Shown here in pieces: positions 47,350 through 56,714 of a stretch of DNA of 64,000 bases. The position numbers and the translations under genes were made by a program. The stretch is from Deltaproteobacteria bacterium. GTDB lineage: Bacteria > Desulfobacterota > Binatia > Binatales > Binataceae. How positions within the stretch are numbered: position 1 is the stretch's first letter; every line of letters starts with the position of its first letter. The stretch covers positions 1 to 64,000 of the forward strand of contig JAKBMB010000029.1 in the NCBI GenBank assembly GCA_021831785.1, given 5' to 3'. A model generated the notes under the pieces. That model worked only from the letters and a program-made list of their open reading frames with translations. It made no database searches and was not told the origin of the DNA.

Positions 47350-47656
47350 GATCCCTCCAGGCGCCTCTTTTAGTGGGGCGGGCCACCGTGCCCGCCTTGC
47401 CCTCTTCTTTCAGTGGGGCGGGCCGCCGTGCCCGCCTTTCGGGCCGTCAGGCGCGCACCTGCCTACGCCGCTCAGCCTGGAATCAGCACCCTCACCCCAG
47501 CCCTCTCCCAGAGGGAGAGGGGATCAGAATGGACGCCGCGGCGTTCTTCGCCCTTTGCTCGCTCGCTTTGCTCCTTCTCTCAGTGGGGCGGGCCGCCGTG
47601 CCCGCCTTGCCCTCTTCTCTCAGTGGGGCGGGCCGCCGTGCCCGCCTTTCGGGCCG
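47350..47656. repeat. Repeat island replacing csm2-csm4 and the cas10 3-prime end
   Basis: The 307 bases contain at least three GTGGGGCGGGCCGCCGTGCC copies (about 47413, 47581 and 47622, with a variant at 47373) and a CTCACCCCAGCCCTCTCCC block (47491-47509). There is no Csm2, Csm3 or Csm4 remnant. The cas10 frame runs out into this repeat DNA. Confidence 0.75.
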
Positions 47657-48691
47657 TCAGGCCCGAACCTCCGTTACGCCGCAAGCGCTCGGGGTGACCG
47701 CGCATCCGGGGCGATACACCGGATGACGCAGGCCCAGCTCGGCAACAAAGGTATGCGCGATCGCGTCGGAAAGAAGCTGAAGCGCAAGCGAGCGGCCGCG
47801 AAGCGCCCGCGCTGCCTTGGCCGAGGTGATGGTATAGATAAATTTCTGAATTCCGCTGAGATCGCCGACCATCAGCGCGTAGTGTTTCGCTTTGCGATCA
47901 CGCGCGCTTCTCTCATCGAGCGAATTGGCTGCAATCATCTCGTACGCCAGGGCTGCCGCAACCGCGCTGGCGGCGCGGCTGTGCTCGAAAAACGACACGT
48001 CGTGCGGCGCGCTGTTTGTCGCCGCCGGCACGCACCAGGCGAATTGTTCATAGACCGAGAGGCATCCGACAAAGAATTGATCGAGATCGCCCTGAGGAAG
48101 CTGCTTGACCCGCTGGACGAAACCGTGAAACAGGGCGCGATACTCGTCGGCAGCGTCCCGCTGCGCGCGCTGGCGCACTGGCTCGCCAAAAATTGCTCCG
48201 GAAAACTCAAGTTCAGTTAGCGGAAATTCGTAAGTCCGCTCCCTAGGCGCGCCCTCACCCTGACCAAGGTTCAAGATGCGCGCGGCAATCGGTTCAAGCC
48301 TCACCTGCCGCACTTGGGCCCATCCGGCGCGCGACTCGTCCCGATGCCCGCGGTCCATGCCCGCCGAAAGCCTGTCGGCTTCCGCGACGATCCAATCGAT
48401 CGGGCTTGAGGGCTGATGGTGGCGCGCCGCCCATCCGGCGATTGTCTCGTCGCCTTCGCCGATGCGCGTGAGCCAGTTCAGGTGCTCGGAGATGAATTGC
48501 CAGGTGTAGGCCGCGTGATGATAGCGGGTAGCGCCCTTGCCATCGGTGACGCAAACGCAAAAAAGATGGAGATTTTCGAGCGCGCGGTAGCGTTCCGGGT
48601 CGACCTCGGCCCGCTGCGCGAATTTGCCGACGTCGTGGAGCAACCCGGCAAGTGCTACGCGTCGACCCAGGTGAGCGTCATCCGGAGACAT
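47657..48691 (-). pseudogene. cas10: Cas10 (Csm1) truncated: HD domain kept, cyclase palm lost
   Basis: From ATG 48691, preceded by GGGGAGGGA, 344 residues correspond to the N-terminal half of Csm1/Cas10. An HD nuclease domain has LLHDVGKF (H19, D20) and a later ARHHQ, and the first palm begins at KHYALMVGDLSGIQKFIYTI. The sequence leaves Cas10 after LLSDAIAHTFVAELGL. The tail HPVYRPGCAVTPSACG is encoded by repeat DNA. The second palm with GGDD, needed for cyclic oligoadenylate synthesis, is missing; full-length proteins are about 700-850 residues. It therefore looks non-functional as a signalling subunit. Confidence 0.85.
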
Positions 48692-49000
48692 TCCCTCCCC
48701 GTTTCCCGCCGTATTCGGCGGATTGTACAACTCCTGCCAGCGGTTCGGCAACTTGAGGCGCCCGAAACGACATCGATGAGCGCGCAGCCGCCGGCGAGGT
48801 CGAAAGCTCGGAGATCGGCGGCTCGTGCGGTAGGAAGCTGGCAACAATGGAAAAGCCCTCGAAGCCCGCGTGAGCGCGCAGACCACGCAGGTGCGCGAGG
48901 CTAATTAACTGGTTAATCGATAAATGATAATATTCGACCGCGTGAGCGGCGACCGAACCTTTGATTGCCCCATTGCGCAGCGTCAGGAGCGAACTTTTGG
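48692..49000. other. Divergent intergenic region between cas10 and the polyamine ATPase
   Basis: No gene is seen. A short AT-rich patch around 48902-48934 stands out in GC-rich DNA. It contains TTAAC-TG-GTTAA (48905-48916), a perfect inverted repeat, and a GATAAT -10-like hexamer at 48926-48931. This is a plausible promoter/operator for the plus-strand transporter genes. Confidence 0.45.
48905..48931 (+). promoter_or_regulatory. Candidate promoter/operator of the polyamine-type transporter
   Basis: The inverted repeat TTAAC-TG-GTTAA is followed ten bases later by GATAAT, about 70 bases before the ATPase start at 49001. A -35 element is weak (TTAACT, with a short 15-base spacer). The assignment rests on base composition and position only. 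Confidence 0.3.
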
Positions 49001-50212
49001 ATGAGCAGTGTTGAAGCGATAGAGCTGGTGGATTTGACCAGGCGCTTCGGCCTCACGGTGGCGGTGGACGGGATCAATTTGAAGATTCCGCAGGCGTCGT
49101 ACTGCTGCCTCTTGGGTCCGAGCGGGTGCGGCAAGACGACGATACTGCGGATGATCGCCGGTCATGAGACGCCAACGTCGGGGGTGATTCGAATCGCCGG
49201 GCGCGAGGTCCAGCATCTGGCGCCGGCCAGGCGCGGCACCGCGATGGTGTTTCAGAACTACGCGTTGTTTCCGCATCTGACGCTGGCGGACAATGTCGCG
49301 TTCGGCCTTAAGATGCGCGGGATGGGTCGGGCGCTGCGGCGGGAGAAGGCGCTCGCGATGCTGGCGCGGATGCAGATCGAGCATCTGGCGCAGCGGATGC
49401 CGGCGGAGATCTCCGGCGGCCAGCAGCAGCGCGTAGCGCTGGCGCGCGCCCTGATAAACGAACCGCGGGTGCTGCTGCTGGACGAGCCGCTCTCGGCGAT
49501 CGACGAGTTTCTGCGCTTGCAGATGCGCAGCGAGCTTAAACGTTTACAGCAAGAGATGGGTATCACGTTCGTCCATGTAACGCACACCCAGCTCGAGGCT
49601 ATCGCGCTGGCCGATCTCTTGGTAGTGATGAACCACGGCAAGATTGAGCAGGCCTCCGACGTGCGCACCATTTACAACCGGCCGCGCAACGCGTATGTGG
49701 CGCGCTTCATGGGCGGCCAGAACGTGCTATGGGGAGAGGTGGAAGCGCTGCGCGACGGGCTGGTGTACCTGCGCTGTCCGAGCGGGGCGCGCTTCGCCCT
49801 TCCGGCGGGCAAAAACGCGCTGGCTGCGGGCGCAACAGCGTCTTTCGCAGTGCGGCGCGACCGAACGGAGTTAGTACGCGAGTCGGAACCGGCGCGCGAC
49901 GAAGAGCCCGAATGCAACTGTTTGACCGGCACGGTCAAAGCCATCGAGTACCAGGGTACGTACGTCAAGGTCACGGTGAACGAGACCGGCGTGGAAGAAC
50001 TCGTGGCCGTAATTGACGACGGCCGCTTCGATGCCGCGCCGGTCGCGCCGGGCGACCGGGTGGCGGTGCGCTGGGCGCCTGAGGTGGCACGCCTGCTCGA
50101 GCGCGACGCGCAACATGAAGAACGGCCTTACGCGGATTCCGCGATGGCCGGCAACACCGGGGGCGGCCCGCAGGAGCGCGCGCAACGCTCCGGCCGGTCT
50201 GCCGCGGCCTGA
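49001..50212 (+). CDS. Spermidine/putrescine-type ABC transporter ATP-binding protein
   Basis: The 403-residue ATPase has Walker A GPSGCGKT at 39-46, Q-loop VFQNYALFPHLT, signature ISGGQQQRVALARAL, and Walker B VLLLDEPLSAID. Its C-terminal TOBE domain starts around residue 290 (YLRCPSGARFALP) and includes VKAIEYQGTYVKVTV. This is the PotA/FbpC/UgpC type of importer ATPase. Together with the binding protein and two permeases downstream it forms a complete importer. The ATG at 49001 follows AGGAG at a rather wide distance. A homologue for putrescine, spermidine or a similar cation is likely; thiamine or iron cannot be excluded. Confidence 0.88.
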   Translation: MSSVEAIELVDLTRRFGLTVAVDGINLKIPQASYCCLLGPSGCGKTTILRMIAGHETPTSGVIRIAGREVQHLAPARRGTAMVFQNYALFPHLTLADNVAFGLKMRGMGRALRREKALAMLARMQIEHLAQRMPAEISGGQQQRVALARALINEPRVLLLDEPLSAIDEFLRLQMRSELKRLQQEMGITFVHVTHTQLEAIALADLLVVMNHGKIEQASDVRTIYNRPRNAYVARFMGGQNVLWGEVEALRDGLVYLRCPSGARFALPAGKNALAAGATASFAVRRDRTELVRESEPARDEEPECNCLTGTVKAIEYQGTYVKVTVNETGVEELVAVIDDGRFDAAPVAPGDRVAVRWAPEVARLLERDAQHEERPYADSAMAGNTGGGPQERAQRSGRSAAA

Positions 50213-50783
50213 TCGCTCGCGGAATGAACAATTTTGACGCCGTCGCTCGCGTTCCAGGGCCGCGGGCTTGGGCTGGCCCTGCCGCTTTAATTTTTCCGCC
50301 TTCGTTCGTGGCCGACTCGAACCGGCAACCGGTGTACGCGGCCGCCGCCTCCGCCTGACCACGTCGGGGAGCAACTTTGCACCGAAAGCGCGAAGCCTTT
50401 CATAAGGTGCAACGCGGGCTGATTCGAGGGTCGCGGCCGAAGCGGGCTTGGCGCAAACTCTCCCCACGCCGGCAGTTGACAAGACGGCCGCTAGGACCGA
50501 GTATAGCGCGTAAAACCGTCAGCGGTGGGGTTCCTCGCTTGATCTTACGACGAACCAAACGGCCTCCAGGGCTGGGGACAGCGCGGTCGCTGCCGCGTCC
50601 GTCGCCTTGGGGAGGATGGCGGCGGGATGAGGCCGGCGCACAGTTGGCGCGTTTTGTTGATGATTCGGGGAAACAGGGCTATCGGCCAAAGTCATTCCGT
50701 TCAGCGGCGTGCAGTGACCGAGTGGCGCATCGACGCCGCTCGGTTCATGGCGAGTTCCAAAGCAAAGAGGACACTGAGGGCGT
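50213..50783. other. 571-base gap inside the transporter cluster
   Basis: Between the ATPase and binding-protein genes no open frame with a ribosome binding site is seen. A minus-strand CCGGTTCGAGTCGG near 50313-50326 looks like a tRNA T-arm, but the stem and the rest of a tRNA cannot be built. The gap may contain a separate promoter for the binding-protein gene. Confidence 0.45.
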
Positions 50784-52082
50784 ATGAGTCGGACAACGAA
50801 AAATAGGCGCAAAGACCCGAGCAGGCGGGAATTCCTAAAGGCTGCGGCGACAGTCGGCGGCCTGGGCGTGGGCGCGGCGATGGTCGGACCGGCGCCCGTG
50901 ATCTGGGCGCAGAATATCAAGAACGTGACCTTGCGACATGTCGGCAACTCGTACTCGGCGATCACCGACATCGGTCAGCAGGCCTCCAAGGATCTTGGGT
51001 TCAAGGTCCAGATGCAGATCGCCGGATCAGACGCGCTGATTAATCGCGCCGTGACCCAGCCCGGCTCGGTCGACATTCTTGACATGGACCACTGGGCCTA
51101 CAAGCTGGTCGTGCCGCGCGGCGTGCTGCAAGGCATCCCGCTCAGCAAGTTCAAATGGTGGGACCAAGTGGTGCCGATCTTCACCAAGGGAACAACGCTG
51201 CAGGGTGCGCCGCTGTCGCGCCAGGGGGTTTTGCCCTACACGATTCAGTACCTGGAGAAGCCCGAGAGCATCCGCTTCGCCGGCGGCCCTACCGACGTGA
51301 TCTCAATCGTTCCCGACATTTATAACGCCGACACGCTCGGCTATCGTCCGGACCTGATCGAACGGCCCCATCATTGGCGCGAGCTGCTGGATGCCAAATA
51401 CGCCGGCAAAACGGCGATCGTGGCCATCCCGTCGATCGGCATCATGGACGCGGCGATGGCGATCGAGTCGCGCGGCGACTTCAAGTACAAGGACAAGGGC
51501 AACATGACCAAGGAGGAGATCGACCGCACGGTCGCGATCCTCAAGCAGCTCAAGGCGCGGCGTCAGTTTCGCGCCTTTTGGAACTCGTTTGACGAGTCGG
51601 TGAACCTGATGGCCTCGGGCGAAGTGGTGCTGCAGTCGATGTGGTCGCCGGCGGTGACCGCCGTGCGGGCCAAGCAAATCGCCTGTGGTTATCCGCTGTT
51701 GGCCGAAGGCTACCGCGCGTGGGCCAGCGGGCTTGGCGTGATGCGCCACGTCAAGGGCGTCAAGCTCGACGCCGCCCACGAATACCTGAATTGGTATCTG
51801 TCCGGCTGGCAGGGCGGCTTCATCGCCAAGCAAGGCTACTACAGCTCCGTCCCCGACACGGCGAAGAAATTTCTCACCCCCGACGAATGGGGCTACTGGT
51901 ACGAGGGAAAGCCGGCCACAGCTCCCATCACCGACCCGTTCGGCACCGTGATGGCCAAGTCCGGAGAGGTGCGCGAAGGCGGCTCGCTATGGGACCGGAT
52001 GGGCCACGTGGCGTGCTGGAACACGGTGATGGACAACAACAACTATATGGTTCAGCAGTGGATCTCATTTCTCTCGGCGTGA
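50784..52082 (+). CDS. ABC transporter substrate-binding protein with Tat signal (PotD-like)
   Basis: The 432-residue protein starts with a twin-arginine signal: SRREFLKAAA at 13-22, a hydrophobic stretch, and a likely cleavage after IWA at about 42. So it is exported folded. The mature domain looks like a class II extracellular solute-binding protein of the spermidine/putrescine type (FDESVNLMASGEVVLQSMWS, LNWYLSGWQGGFIAKQGYYS). The neighbouring ATPase and two permeases of the same family support this. The ATG at 50784 is preceded by GAGGGC. The ligand is not proven by visible residues. Confidence 0.85.
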   Translation: MSRTTKNRRKDPSRREFLKAAATVGGLGVGAAMVGPAPVIWAQNIKNVTLRHVGNSYSAITDIGQQASKDLGFKVQMQIAGSDALINRAVTQPGSVDILDMDHWAYKLVVPRGVLQGIPLSKFKWWDQVVPIFTKGTTLQGAPLSRQGVLPYTIQYLEKPESIRFAGGPTDVISIVPDIYNADTLGYRPDLIERPHHWRELLDAKYAGKTAIVAIPSIGIMDAAMAIESRGDFKYKDKGNMTKEEIDRTVAILKQLKARRQFRAFWNSFDESVNLMASGEVVLQSMWSPAVTAVRAKQIACGYPLLAEGYRAWASGLGVMRHVKGVKLDAAHEYLNWYLSGWQGGFIAKQGYYSSVPDTAKKFLTPDEWGYWYEGKPATAPITDPFGTVMAKSGEVREGGSLWDRMGHVACWNTVMDNNNYMVQQWISFLSA

Positions 52083-52143
52083 TGGGAAAGCCGCAAAGAC
52101 GCCTTTTCGAGCCGGTTATGCGAAGCCTCGCAGTGGCGAGGCG

Positions 52144-53016
52144 GTGGCGGTGCGAATGAGGCTTCCAGGCGGCGCACCGCCCTATCTGCAAGCCGCGCCA
52201 CTAGCTTTGATTTTGCTTCTGTTCTTCGGCGTGCCGCTGCTGCTCGTGGTGGTGGTCAGTTTCTGGACCTTTGACCTTTACGGGTTCCATCCGGCCCTGT
52301 CGCTGGAGAACTATCGCCAACTGCTTACGGCCACCTCGACCTACAAGGTCTATTTGGCCACGGTAATGCTCGCGCTGATCGTCTGGGCGATAGCGCTTGT
52401 GCTCGCCTTCGTGGTCTCGTATTTCATGGCCTTTCACGTGCGCAGTTTCGGCTGGCAAGTAGGACTGCTGCTGATTTGTACGGTGCCGTTTTGGACCTCG
52501 GATATCATCCGCATGATTTCCTGGATTCCACTTCTGGGGGTCCACGGAATCCTCAATCAGACGCTGCTCAAGCTCGGACTGGTGCGCGAGCCGCTCAAGT
52601 TTTTGCTGTTTTCTCCGTTCGCCGTGGTCGTCGCGTACGTTAATTTGTTCACGCTGTTCATGATCGTGCCGATCTTCAACTCGATGGCGCGCATCGACCG
52701 CGCCCTGCTGGAGGCGGCCCGCGACAGCGGCGCTGCGGGCTGGCGGATAATCGCCGAGATCGTCGTCCCGCTGACCAAAACCGGCATCGCGCTGGGCTCG
52801 ATCTTCGTGCTGACGCTGGTGATGGGGGATTTTTACGTGGTAGCCGAGATGAGCGGCGGGCAGATGGCTTCGGTGGTGTCCGCGATGTCGAACCAGATTT
52901 CGCTGCTGCAGTATCCGCCGGCGGCCGCCAGCGCGGTAGTGCTTTTGATCATCGTCACGCTGATGGTCGCAGGCATCCTGCGTGTGGTCGACGTGCGCAA
53001 GGAGCTGACCGGATAA
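52144..53016 (+). CDS. ABC transporter permease (PotB-like)
   Basis: A 290-residue inner-membrane protein with six predicted helices and the EAA loop EAARDSGAAGWRIIAEIVVP near 195-214, which docks with the ATPase. The opening LALILLLFFGVPLLLVVVVS and the DIIRMISWIPLLG segment match the PotB/HisMQ type. Start GTG 52144 or a nearby ATG at 52156 is uncertain. It lies 61 bases after the binding-protein stop and 26 before the second permease, in one operon. Confidence 0.88.
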   Translation: MAVRMRLPGGAPPYLQAAPLALILLLFFGVPLLLVVVVSFWTFDLYGFHPALSLENYRQLLTATSTYKVYLATVMLALIVWAIALVLAFVVSYFMAFHVRSFGWQVGLLLICTVPFWTSDIIRMISWIPLLGVHGILNQTLLKLGLVREPLKFLLFSPFAVVVAYVNLFTLFMIVPIFNSMARIDRALLEAARDSGAAGWRIIAEIVVPLTKTGIALGSIFVLTLVMGDFYVVAEMSGGQMASVVSAMSNQISLLQYPPAAASAVVLLIIVTLMVAGILRVVDVRKELTG

Positions 53017-53042
53017 GCTGGGCAAGAAGGAGCACGGACTCG

Positions 53043-53900
53043 GTGCGAACCACGGAAAGCGGCAGCAGGCGGCCATTGAGCTTTTATATTTTGGCGGGTT
53101 TTTTCGCCGCGTTCGTAGTGTTTCTCTACGGGCCGATGCTGACCATCTACGTATTGTCGTTCCAAGGGCCGCGGGGCGGTCTGACCTTGCCGATGAACGG
53201 CGTTTCGCTGCATTGGTTTCGCGCGCTGATGGGGCCGCAGCGCACCGGCGACTTTGTCGGGCCTTTCGTGCGCTCGCTTGCTCTGGGGCTTATCGTGCTT
53301 GCGGCGACGGTGGTGGTTTCGATCATGGCCGGGCTTGCGTTTCGCCGCCGGTTTTTCGGCGCCAACCTAATCTTCTACACGGCGGTCGCCAGTCTTATCA
53401 TGCCCGGGCTGCTAATCGGGCTCGGCGTGGGCCTGATGTTTCAGATTACCGGCGCGCAGCCGGCGTGGTGGTCCTCGGCGCTGGGAGCGCAACTGACCTG
53501 GACGCTGCCCTTCGGCCTGCTGATCATGTTCGCCGTTCTAAGCCGGCTTAGCCGCTCTTACGAGGAAGCGGCGCGCGACCTCGGCGCCAGCGGCTGGCAG
53601 GTCTTCCGCCACGTCCTGGTGCCGATTTTGTCGCCGGGGATTATCGCGGTAGCGGTCTTCGCCTTTACGCTTTCCTACGACGAATTCCCGCGCACGCTGC
53701 TCACCGTCGGCAGCCAAAACACCCTGCCGCTGGAGATTTGGGCGATGACGACCAACGTCACTTCACCTGCGTTGTACGCGGTCGGCACCGTGACCACTCT
53801 TATCTCGTTTGTTCTCATCGCGCTCGCCATCGGGCTGATTCTGTCGATCGAGCGCCGGCGCCTGCGCCGCGCCGTTATCAGCCGGGGCGCGTCCGATTGA
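53043..53900 (+). CDS. ABC transporter permease (PotC-like)
   Basis: The second permease is 285 residues with six helices and the EAA loop EEAARDLGASGWQVFRHVLV near residue 177. FSLSYDEF-type FTLSYDEFPRTLLTV is characteristic of PotC family permeases. Start GTG 53043 follows AAGAAGGAG, a good ribosome binding site. It pairs with the preceding permease to form the membrane channel of the importer. Confidence 0.88.
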   Translation: MRTTESGSRRPLSFYILAGFFAAFVVFLYGPMLTIYVLSFQGPRGGLTLPMNGVSLHWFRALMGPQRTGDFVGPFVRSLALGLIVLAATVVVSIMAGLAFRRRFFGANLIFYTAVASLIMPGLLIGLGVGLMFQITGAQPAWWSSALGAQLTWTLPFGLLIMFAVLSRLSRSYEEAARDLGASGWQVFRHVLVPILSPGIIAVAVFAFTLSYDEFPRTLLTVGSQNTLPLEIWAMTTNVTSPALYAVGTVTTLISFVLIALAIGLILSIERRRLRRAVISRGASD

Positions 53901-54145
53901 GTCTTGAGCCGCAGCCGATCTTTGAGTCTTGCAAGCTACCCGCCGCGCGCGCCAATCGCCTGAACGCGCGCGAAAGATGTTCGTTCCCGCCGTTGCGCCG
54001 CTCTCGTCAACCGCTCCGTTACCAAAAGCGCCCCATTAGCAAAACCGATCAGTTACCACGCTCTCGCTCGCGAGCCGCCACAATGCTTAAGCCTTGCCCG
54101 CGTATCGGAAACTGAATCGCCCCACAGCCGATGGAAAAATCGGGA

Positions 54146-54514
54146 CTAAACGTGCCGATCGAAGATGAAGAGCCAGGGTTCGCCAGGGCCGGCGGGCGCG
54201 ACTTCGAGCACGCGGCGTCCCGGTTCGACTTTTAGGCGCAGCTCGCCAAAGCCGGCCCGCGCCAATGAGGCCGTCACAGCCGCAACGTCTTGCGCCTCTA
54301 GCCACAGCCCGACCATTCCTTCGCTGCCCGACGCGGGGCGAGTCGAGGCTTGAGAGCTTGTGATGAGCCTGATGGCGGCGCCCCCGATACTCAGCACCGC
54401 CTCAACGTCGCCGTTAGTCCGGTCAAGCTTAAGTCCGAAATTGCGCTGCAAGGTGTCAACTGCGGCGCGCAGATCAGACACCGCCAAGTCGACGGCTGAA
54501 AGGCGCTTTATCAT
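54146..54514 (-). CDS. VOC/glyoxalase-superfamily protein
   Basis: The 122-residue protein has the beta-alpha-beta-beta-beta pattern of a VOC domain, beginning MIKRLSAVDLAVSDLRAAVD. FGLKLDRTNGDVEAVLSIGG follows, then GLWLEAQDVAAVTASLARAG and a C-terminal WLFIFDRHV. VOC proteins use the fold for metal-dependent lyases, dioxygenases or resistance proteins. The usual first metal His is Asp (VDLAV) here, so metal binding and activity are doubtful. The start at 54514 is chosen because homology begins at MIKRL. It precedes no clear partner. Confidence 0.75.
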   Translation of the reverse strand: MIKRLSAVDLAVSDLRAAVDTLQRNFGLKLDRTNGDVEAVLSIGGAAIRLITSSQASTRPASGSEGMVGLWLEAQDVAAVTASLARAGFGELRLKVEPGRRVLEVAPAGPGEPWLFIFDRHV

Positions 54515-54553
54515 AGAAATTTCCCGCACTACCCGACAGCGCCGGCCGACGTC

Positions 54554-55294
54554 CTACGGGCCTGGGTCGTTCAAGGTCATAACGAAATTGACCATGGTCG
54601 TGCGCCCGGCCTCAACCGTCACCGGTTTCGACATGGTGCCCAAGCGCTCCTGCCACACTTCAATTCGGTATTTACCCGGCGGCACGTCGGCGATTGTGAA
54701 TCGTCCGGCGTGGTCGGTAACCGCGTAGTACGGGTTGCCCGCAACGAACCACCATCCGCTCATCCAGCTATGCTGGTCGCAGGTGACGTGCACCACCTCG
54801 GGGTGATTAAGTTTGAGGCGCAGCATCTTTTTGAAGCCGGGCTGCGCCAGGTTTACCGGCGGGTTCAGCTTCGAATAGGTGTGAACGCTATGCAGGATGC
54901 CGTCGGAGTTGATTATTTCGACCGTAGTGCCGGCGGGAAACGCCACCACGTGCGGCTCATAGCGGCATCCGTGCTGATCCACTTTGACCCCTTTAGCCTC
55001 GGCTTGCGGACGCAAGGGCGCGCCGCCGGACGCTTCGGGGATGCTCACTACCGCGTTCGCGATCCCGTGGTCCGGCCCGACGACCAGGTCCTCCTCGAAA
55101 TGCGGCACGGACGCGCATACCGCGGGGTCCACGGTTATCTCCATCGCCTTGGGCTTTGGCGCTTCGCCCGCCAGCGTTACCGCGCCCGTGATCGAACCCG
55201 CAGGCGCGGCTGGCGCGGGCGGATCCGCTTGGGCCTCGGCATGTAGACAGAACAGGCCCAAGAGTGCAAGTGCGCACCCCGCCAAGTGCATCAT
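54554..55294 (-). CDS. Secreted cupredoxin-like protein with carboxypeptidase-regulatory-like end
   Basis: The 246-residue exported protein has a signal peptide (MMHLAGCALALLGLFCLHAE) and a cupredoxin-type core. His135/His138 (GILHSVHTY), Cys172, His175 and Met178 (TCDQHSWM) are placed as type-1 copper ligands. A carboxypeptidase-regulatory-like beta domain follows (GRFTIADVPPGKYRIEVWQE). Similar proteins are often annotated as methylamine-utilisation or plastocyanin-like proteins, without functional proof. It probably acts in the periplasm in electron transfer or copper binding. It stands between the VOC gene and the methyltransferase gene. Confidence 0.75.
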   Translation of the reverse strand: MMHLAGCALALLGLFCLHAEAQADPPAPAAPAGSITGAVTLAGEAPKPKAMEITVDPAVCASVPHFEEDLVVGPDHGIANAVVSIPEASGGAPLRPQAEAKGVKVDQHGCRYEPHVVAFPAGTTVEIINSDGILHSVHTYSKLNPPVNLAQPGFKKMLRLKLNHPEVVHVTCDQHSWMSGWWFVAGNPYYAVTDHAGRFTIADVPPGKYRIEVWQERLGTMSKPVTVEAGRTTMVNFVMTLNDPGP

Positions 55295-55456
55295 CAATGC
55301 CCGTCGAGTGCGGTCAAAGGGAGCCGGGGTTAAGCCGCGAGCGAGCGCTCCGGACGCGCAGCAGTTGATCCAGCGCATCTTAAAGACAAGTCTCCACGAA
55401 ACAGTGCGTGCGCCGCCCCTCAAGCCGGCGGTCTGAGCGCACCCCCCCAGGTCCGC

Positions 55457-56077
55457 TCAGCCTTGTTTGCGCATGATCACGACCGTATGAACAGAAAAGC
55501 GCGCGGCTTTCTCCCGACGCTCCACCTGGACCGAGTTGTCCTGCAGCACGTCGCGCAGGCGAAGCAGGGTGGTCCACCCCAGATGCTTGGTCACCGGGTT
55601 GATCAACGCAGTGAGGCCACCGAGGAGCGAGTTTTCGCTGCGAAAGTGGTTGACAATTACGATCCGTCCGCCGGGCTTGCACACGCGGCGCATCTCGGTC
55701 ATTGCCCGGCGCGGGTCGGGCACCACGCTTATTACGTGGAAGGCGCAAACTACATCGAAGCTGTCATCGGGAAAATCCAGGCTCAGCGCATTGCCCTGGA
55801 CAAGCTCTATATGTCGCCAGTCGTTTTCCTTTATCTTGGCCTGCGCCTGCTCGAGCATCTCGAGCGAGCTGTCGATCGCAACGACCTTGACGTAGGGCGG
55901 ATACGCACCCAAGGAGATCCCGGTGCCGACGCCGACCTCCAGCACGCGGTGGCCGGGGCGCAAAGCCAGGGACTGGATTACGTCGTGCTCGTGATCGACA
56001 AAAACTCGACCGAAAACCTGGTCATAGAGATGAGCAAAATCAGAGTAAACGCGGCTCTCGTGCGGCTCAGCCATCAA
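55457..56077 (-). CDS. pmtA: Phosphatidylethanolamine N-methyltransferase-like (PmtA type)
   Basis: The 206-residue SAM-dependent methyltransferase contains motif I LEVGVGTG at 46-53, an acidic residue after VVAIDSS, motif DDSFDVVCAFHVISVVPDP and motif III GGRIVIVNHFR. The N-terminus YSDFAHLYDQVFGRVFVDHE is typical of the bacterial PmtA family that converts PE to phosphatidylcholine. Membership is likely, but a UbiE-like enzyme cannot be excluded. It fits with the other lipid genes in the window (plsC, sqdB). Confidence 0.75.
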   Translation of the reverse strand: MMAEPHESRVYSDFAHLYDQVFGRVFVDHEHDVIQSLALRPGHRVLEVGVGTGISLGAYPPYVKVVAIDSSLEMLEQAQAKIKENDWRHIELVQGNALSLDFPDDSFDVVCAFHVISVVPDPRRAMTEMRRVCKPGGRIVIVNHFRSENSLLGGLTALINPVTKHLGWTTLLRLRDVLQDNSVQVERREKAARFSVHTVVIMRKQG

Positions 56078-56161
56078 TCGTCTTCCTTGTGCGGAGACCG
56101 CGGGCGCACACTATCGCACTGCGCGCCCGGGCGGCGCGCCCTATCCGGACGCCAACAGGTC

Positions 56162-56362
56162 TCATGCGGCGGCGTTGAAGCCCCTAAACTGGCGCTTGTA
56201 GCTGATTACGTCCCCCCTGCGAAAGCGCCATTGCCGGCCCTTTTTAAAGGCCGGTAGTAGGCTGCGGCGTGCCAGTTCATTAACCGCATCAGGGCTCAGG
56301 TCCAGCATCAAGGCAACTTCACGCGAATTTAAAATGACTTCGTCTTTGTCGATGGCGACCAC
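56162..56362 (-). CDS. Small helix-turn-helix protein (excisionase/MerR-like)
   Basis: The 66-residue protein is a single DNA-binding HTH_17-type domain: LNSREVALMLDLSPDAVNEL, then LLPAFKKGRQWRFRRGDVIS. Such proteins are excisionases, transcription factors or plasmid proteins; there is no integrase nearby. The start of the frame is GTG. It lies between pmtA and secD. Confidence 0.7.
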   Translation of the reverse strand: MVAIDKDEVILNSREVALMLDLSPDAVNELARRSLLPAFKKGRQWRFRRGDVISYKRQFRGFNAAA

Positions 56363-56714
56363 GAACCGCCTCTCCTCTCCCCGGCTGCTGCGCGCAAAAA
56401 CCGAATAGGTTTTACGCGCCCGAGGCCAATTGAAGCTCGCGCGCGTCCGGTCCGCGCGAAAGCGGCCCGCGACAGCTCGGTCGGAGACCGTGCATCAAGA
56501 CCAAGGCCGATTGGCCGGGCCCGTCAGGCATCGTCCTGACGCCAGAACCCCCGCTCGCACCCGACATACGCGACCACCTATGTCGGCTTACCGGCGGCCG
56601 GCCAAACCCGACCGCACGGATATTAAGCGTGATGAAACTGCGCCCAAGGGTCAAGCCTCGGGCCAGTTAAAGTATTAAAAGCCCGGTCTGGGCGGCCCCG
56701 AGCTTCGACCGTTC
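56363..56714. other. 352-base gap downstream of secD, no secF
   Basis: No open frame with support and no SecF sequence is present where secF normally follows secD. A short AT-rich patch (AGTTAAAGTATTAAAAGCCC, about 56666-56685) is visible. No repeat copy is seen. Confidence 0.5.

Noticed and set aside
43661-49000. A CRISPR array next to the cas genes
   Set aside because: No regularly spaced direct repeats exist here; only single repeat-like units were found, so an array is not called.
50290-50400. tRNA-like T-arm (minus strand, CCGGTTCGAGTCGG)
   Set aside because: The T-stem mispairs at two of five positions and no acceptor, D or anticodon arm can be folded around it.
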